NCBI RefSeq assembly: GCF_040115645.1 | Contig: NC_089553.1 | Coordinates: 124,001-188,000 of the forward strand | DNA length: 64,000 nt | From: Euwallacea fornicatus | Taxonomy: Eukaryota > Arthropoda > Insecta > Coleoptera > Curculionidae | Direction: 5' to 3' | Shown: piece after piece, positions 61,213-64,000 of the stretch | Layout of the letters: every line of letters starts with the position of its first letter | Position numbering within the stretch: position 1 is the first letter of the stretch | Program-made: the position numbers and the translations under genes | Notes under the pieces: generated by a model | The model's database searches: none | What the model saw: the letters and a program-made list of their open reading frames with translations, nothing else | Told to the model about the DNA's origin: nothing

Positions 61213-64000
61213 ATTTCTTTTATAGGCTTTGTGTATAACATTGTCAATATTCTTGATAAGGGGGATTTTTTTAAATGTGTAATGAATTTGTAAAAAATTT
61301 GACTAGAAATTTATATTGGCAATAGCTTTGGCAGTAATTTGAGGGATAATTCCACAGGTAATTAATTTTTTATCAAAACAAAGGAGGTAAGTATATTGTT
61401 TACAGGTGCAGAGAGACTAGAACACAACACTGCATATGTAACAGGGACTTCTTTATTAAAATAAATAATTAAACAATATTTTATGTTCTAAACTATTCTA
61501 TTCAACAAAAATTATGTACAAATTCTATTTATAAAGGAGATATAAACTGGTATAATTAAATCTATTAATTTACTCTTAGAAATGAAATCATTAGATTTTT
61601 CCTTAATGAAGCCTAAGTATTTACAGAACAGCTTACCATCAAATTTAAGAAAAGCGATGCTTAATTTAATCTTTAAAAAAAGAAGCGACACTTAAAACAA
61701 GGGTATTAAACTAAATCGAGTTCACTGAAATAATGTCATTTCCACTGAAACCAAACTTCAAGACGTGTATTTTCCATAGGTGGGTCGGTTCCTGATGCGT
61801 CTCCTCAGCTTTTTTTACACCTAGTGACCAATAAGTATAGCTTGTGTTAAAGGATTCTCTGATGGGGACAATCTTGGAATGACTATGATCTATTCACTAA
61901 GACTAGATTTAAATCACATGTTTTCGGGTACAAGTTATAAAATAATAAATAAAGTAAAACTAGAGAAAAAAACACCCTTCCGCTAGACCTAATACAATCT
62001 TAAAGTATAGGGATTGTTACTACAAAATTATGAGTTTCAATTTGAATACTACCTTCAGCTGACCGAGGGCTTATGTAAATAATTTTTTTTTCTTAAAATA
62101 AATATACGAGTTTGAAATTATGAAAAAAATTAAACAGCGAAAAGGAACAGGGTATACACATGAGCCTACGGTCATTGAATTCTATGAATTAAAGTGTGTG
62201 GGAAATGGGAAAAATAGCATGACACACATGAACAAATTGGCCAAACTACAAATAGGTCCATATCACAATATTATCACAGATATAATGTAGGTGATTCTGG
62301 TATCATACAGTTCTTACCTATAGAAACTTTAAAAAGAGAAATATTGTTAGAATTGTCTAATAATCAATAAAAGAAATAGAAGTATTATTTGGTACTTGTT
62401 CAACGATCCTGCTCACAGTTTTAGTTGCCTTAACACCGAATTAAACTCTTCGCGCATAAGAAAAAATACTTAAACAATACCAAAATTACGATCAGCGCAC
62501 AACAAACGTTATTTGAGCGTTTTGTTAAAATTCGACTGGAAAATGTTTTAACAGACACTTTTATGGAAGCTATAAAATAAAACGAATTATGTAGAGCTAA
62601 TATACACTTGGTTGAATGCATGCAATATCACTAAAACCTTTTGAAAGCGCCACATAAGACACATCCATTCTATTATTAAATTCATTCTTGCGCCTTCCTA
62701 CATTCATCCAACTTTCCATATCCAGCATATACAGACCATAATTAATAGCAAAGATTCAGTAAGTGTTTCAAATATTATAAAATCACAGCTTCACGTAAAA
62801 AGACATATAGTTGATAACTCAACTTGCAATGAGGGGCCCTGAAAGTTTCGTTTTGGATGTATAGTAAAAATGTATTTATCTCGATCGGTCACTGTAGTAA
62901 AAAGAGATGAAATTCTTACCAGCTCGGTATGGGTTTTAACCTCAGAGAAAAAAACTATCCAATTACGCATATATAACCACAGTTTACCCAAATTCTATAG
63001 ATTTCTCCAGATATACAAGTCTCTTCACTTTGCTTGAAATTCATTGTCTCCTTGATAAACGCTTCTAATAATAAATTTATTTTCTTATTATTAACTCTTT
63101 TAATAAAATAGATGTAGTTATGACTTTGCAAGGTTCGCTAACAACTTACATACCCCAGTGGGACATGCCTTGGGTCCTTTTAAACTTCAGCAGCTAACAT
63201 TTTTCTTAATTTCCACTTTTCCATACGAATAACTGCAATATTCACGAACTAGGACAAGGGTAGTACGTTTTTAATTAGCTGGCATTCAGATTTTTCATTT
63301 TTGTGTTTGAAATTATTGTAACATAGAAACGTTATCTCTTACATGTTATCCTAAATTATACTGCAATCAATGTGAAAACATTGGTTATGACGACAACATT
63401 TGATAATTAACAAAAAAATTGTTGTCCATCCCCATTTATCGTCGTTTGTATGTCTCATGTTTATCACTTAAATACGGCTCTTTACTGAGGAAACTAGCAA
63501 GTACTTAAATTTTCAATAATAAGAGCGCTGTTCCACTCATTAATTCCGTTCTGGCCTTGAAAAAGACAATAAAGCCTTGTCGCAAACGTGTTTAGTATAG
63601 AAATGTTCTTATTTCCTCCACAAGTCCACACTGGTCACCTAAGAATATCATCCCTTCTAGTACTAAAAATGGTTCTATGAAAAGTTCATTGCCTAGCATT
63701 TAACTAACTCACTTGCTTTATGTACACTGAAATACTAACTGATGATAAAAAAAACATTGCAGTACGCTGTGAACTATAAACGTAGGGCGTTGATTAAGCT
63801 ATTTGCTATACACATCATCAAACATCTCATTGAAAACAAATAACAAATTAATTCATCCAAGACATGCCTCTGATATTTAAACGACTACTTGAGGCTTTTT
63901 AATCACCCTTCAGTATCACAATCACTATAGAGTAGCTTTAACCATCCATCTCCTTTCATCAATACAAACTCATTAGAACAACAACCGCTTTTACAAAAGA
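61213..64000. other. Intergenic end of window, no gene recognised
   Basis: About 2.8 kb of AT-rich DNA with only short frames and no family resemblance. It could hold non-coding exons or regulatory DNA of a gene beyond the window, but I see nothing I can support. Confidence 0.5.

Noticed and set aside
1..64000. CRISPR arrays, operons, ribosome binding sites, bacterial-type features
   Set aside because: No spaced direct-repeat array was seen, and the spliced genes show this is animal nuclear DNA.

Overview
The window is AT-rich animal nuclear DNA with spliced genes, many introns of only 50-60 bases, long AT-rich spacers and several decayed Tc1, mariner, pogo and piggyBac-type DNA transposons. 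The encoded proteins are of arthropod type, so I read it as an insect chromosome, quite possibly a beetle. I cannot name the species from sequence alone. Exon coordinates below come from joining frames by hand at GT/AG sites with matching phases; they may be off by a base here and there.

Layout. 1-10.4 kb is a gene-poor spacer with a wrecked Tigger/pogo transposase. 10.4-12.3 kb (+) is an ankyrin-SAM protein of the SANS/USH1G family. 13.1-13.5 kb (-) is the exosome cofactor MPHOSPH6. 14.2-17.75 kb (-) is a small CHHC zinc-finger protein of the GTSF1/Asterix (piRNA) family, whose large intron carries a nearly intact Tc1 element. 18.06-23.28 kb (+) is the deubiquitinase Usp16-45, divergent from GTSF1, with a dead mariner in one intron. 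24.06-26.42 kb holds two abutting Tc1 relics. 28.3-36.8 kb (-) is a roughly 1900-residue Arg/Ser- and Lys-rich nuclear-type protein with tandemly duplicated 3' exons. 38.0-38.4 kb (-) is a small unnamed protein. 39.7-43.0 kb (+) is CARM1/Art4. 46.7-48.3 kb (-) is bifunctional UMP synthase. 49.9-53.7 kb is a long-armed foldback element joined to a decayed Tc3-like element. 53.8-55.8 kb (-) is a four-finger C2H2 protein. 56.6-58.05 kb (+) is a free-standing orotate phosphoribosyltransferase derived from UMP synthase. 58.8-59.5 kb (-) is the SMC5/6 SUMO ligase NSE2, 59.8-60.5 kb (+) is TSEN34, and 60.6-61.2 kb (-) is a four-span membrane protein. From 61.2 kb to the end I see no gene.

The genes do not form one pathway. 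Links worth noting are the two pyrimidine genes (complete UMPS and a separate OPRT-only copy about 8 kb away in opposite orientation, with identical intron positions), the divergent pairs GTSF1/Usp16-45 and NSE2/TSEN34, and a piRNA-pathway gene that hosts a transposon. The most unusual items are the stand-alone OPRT beside a UMPS whose PRPP loop has a changed residue, and the roughly 800-base foldback that could form a long hairpin RNA.
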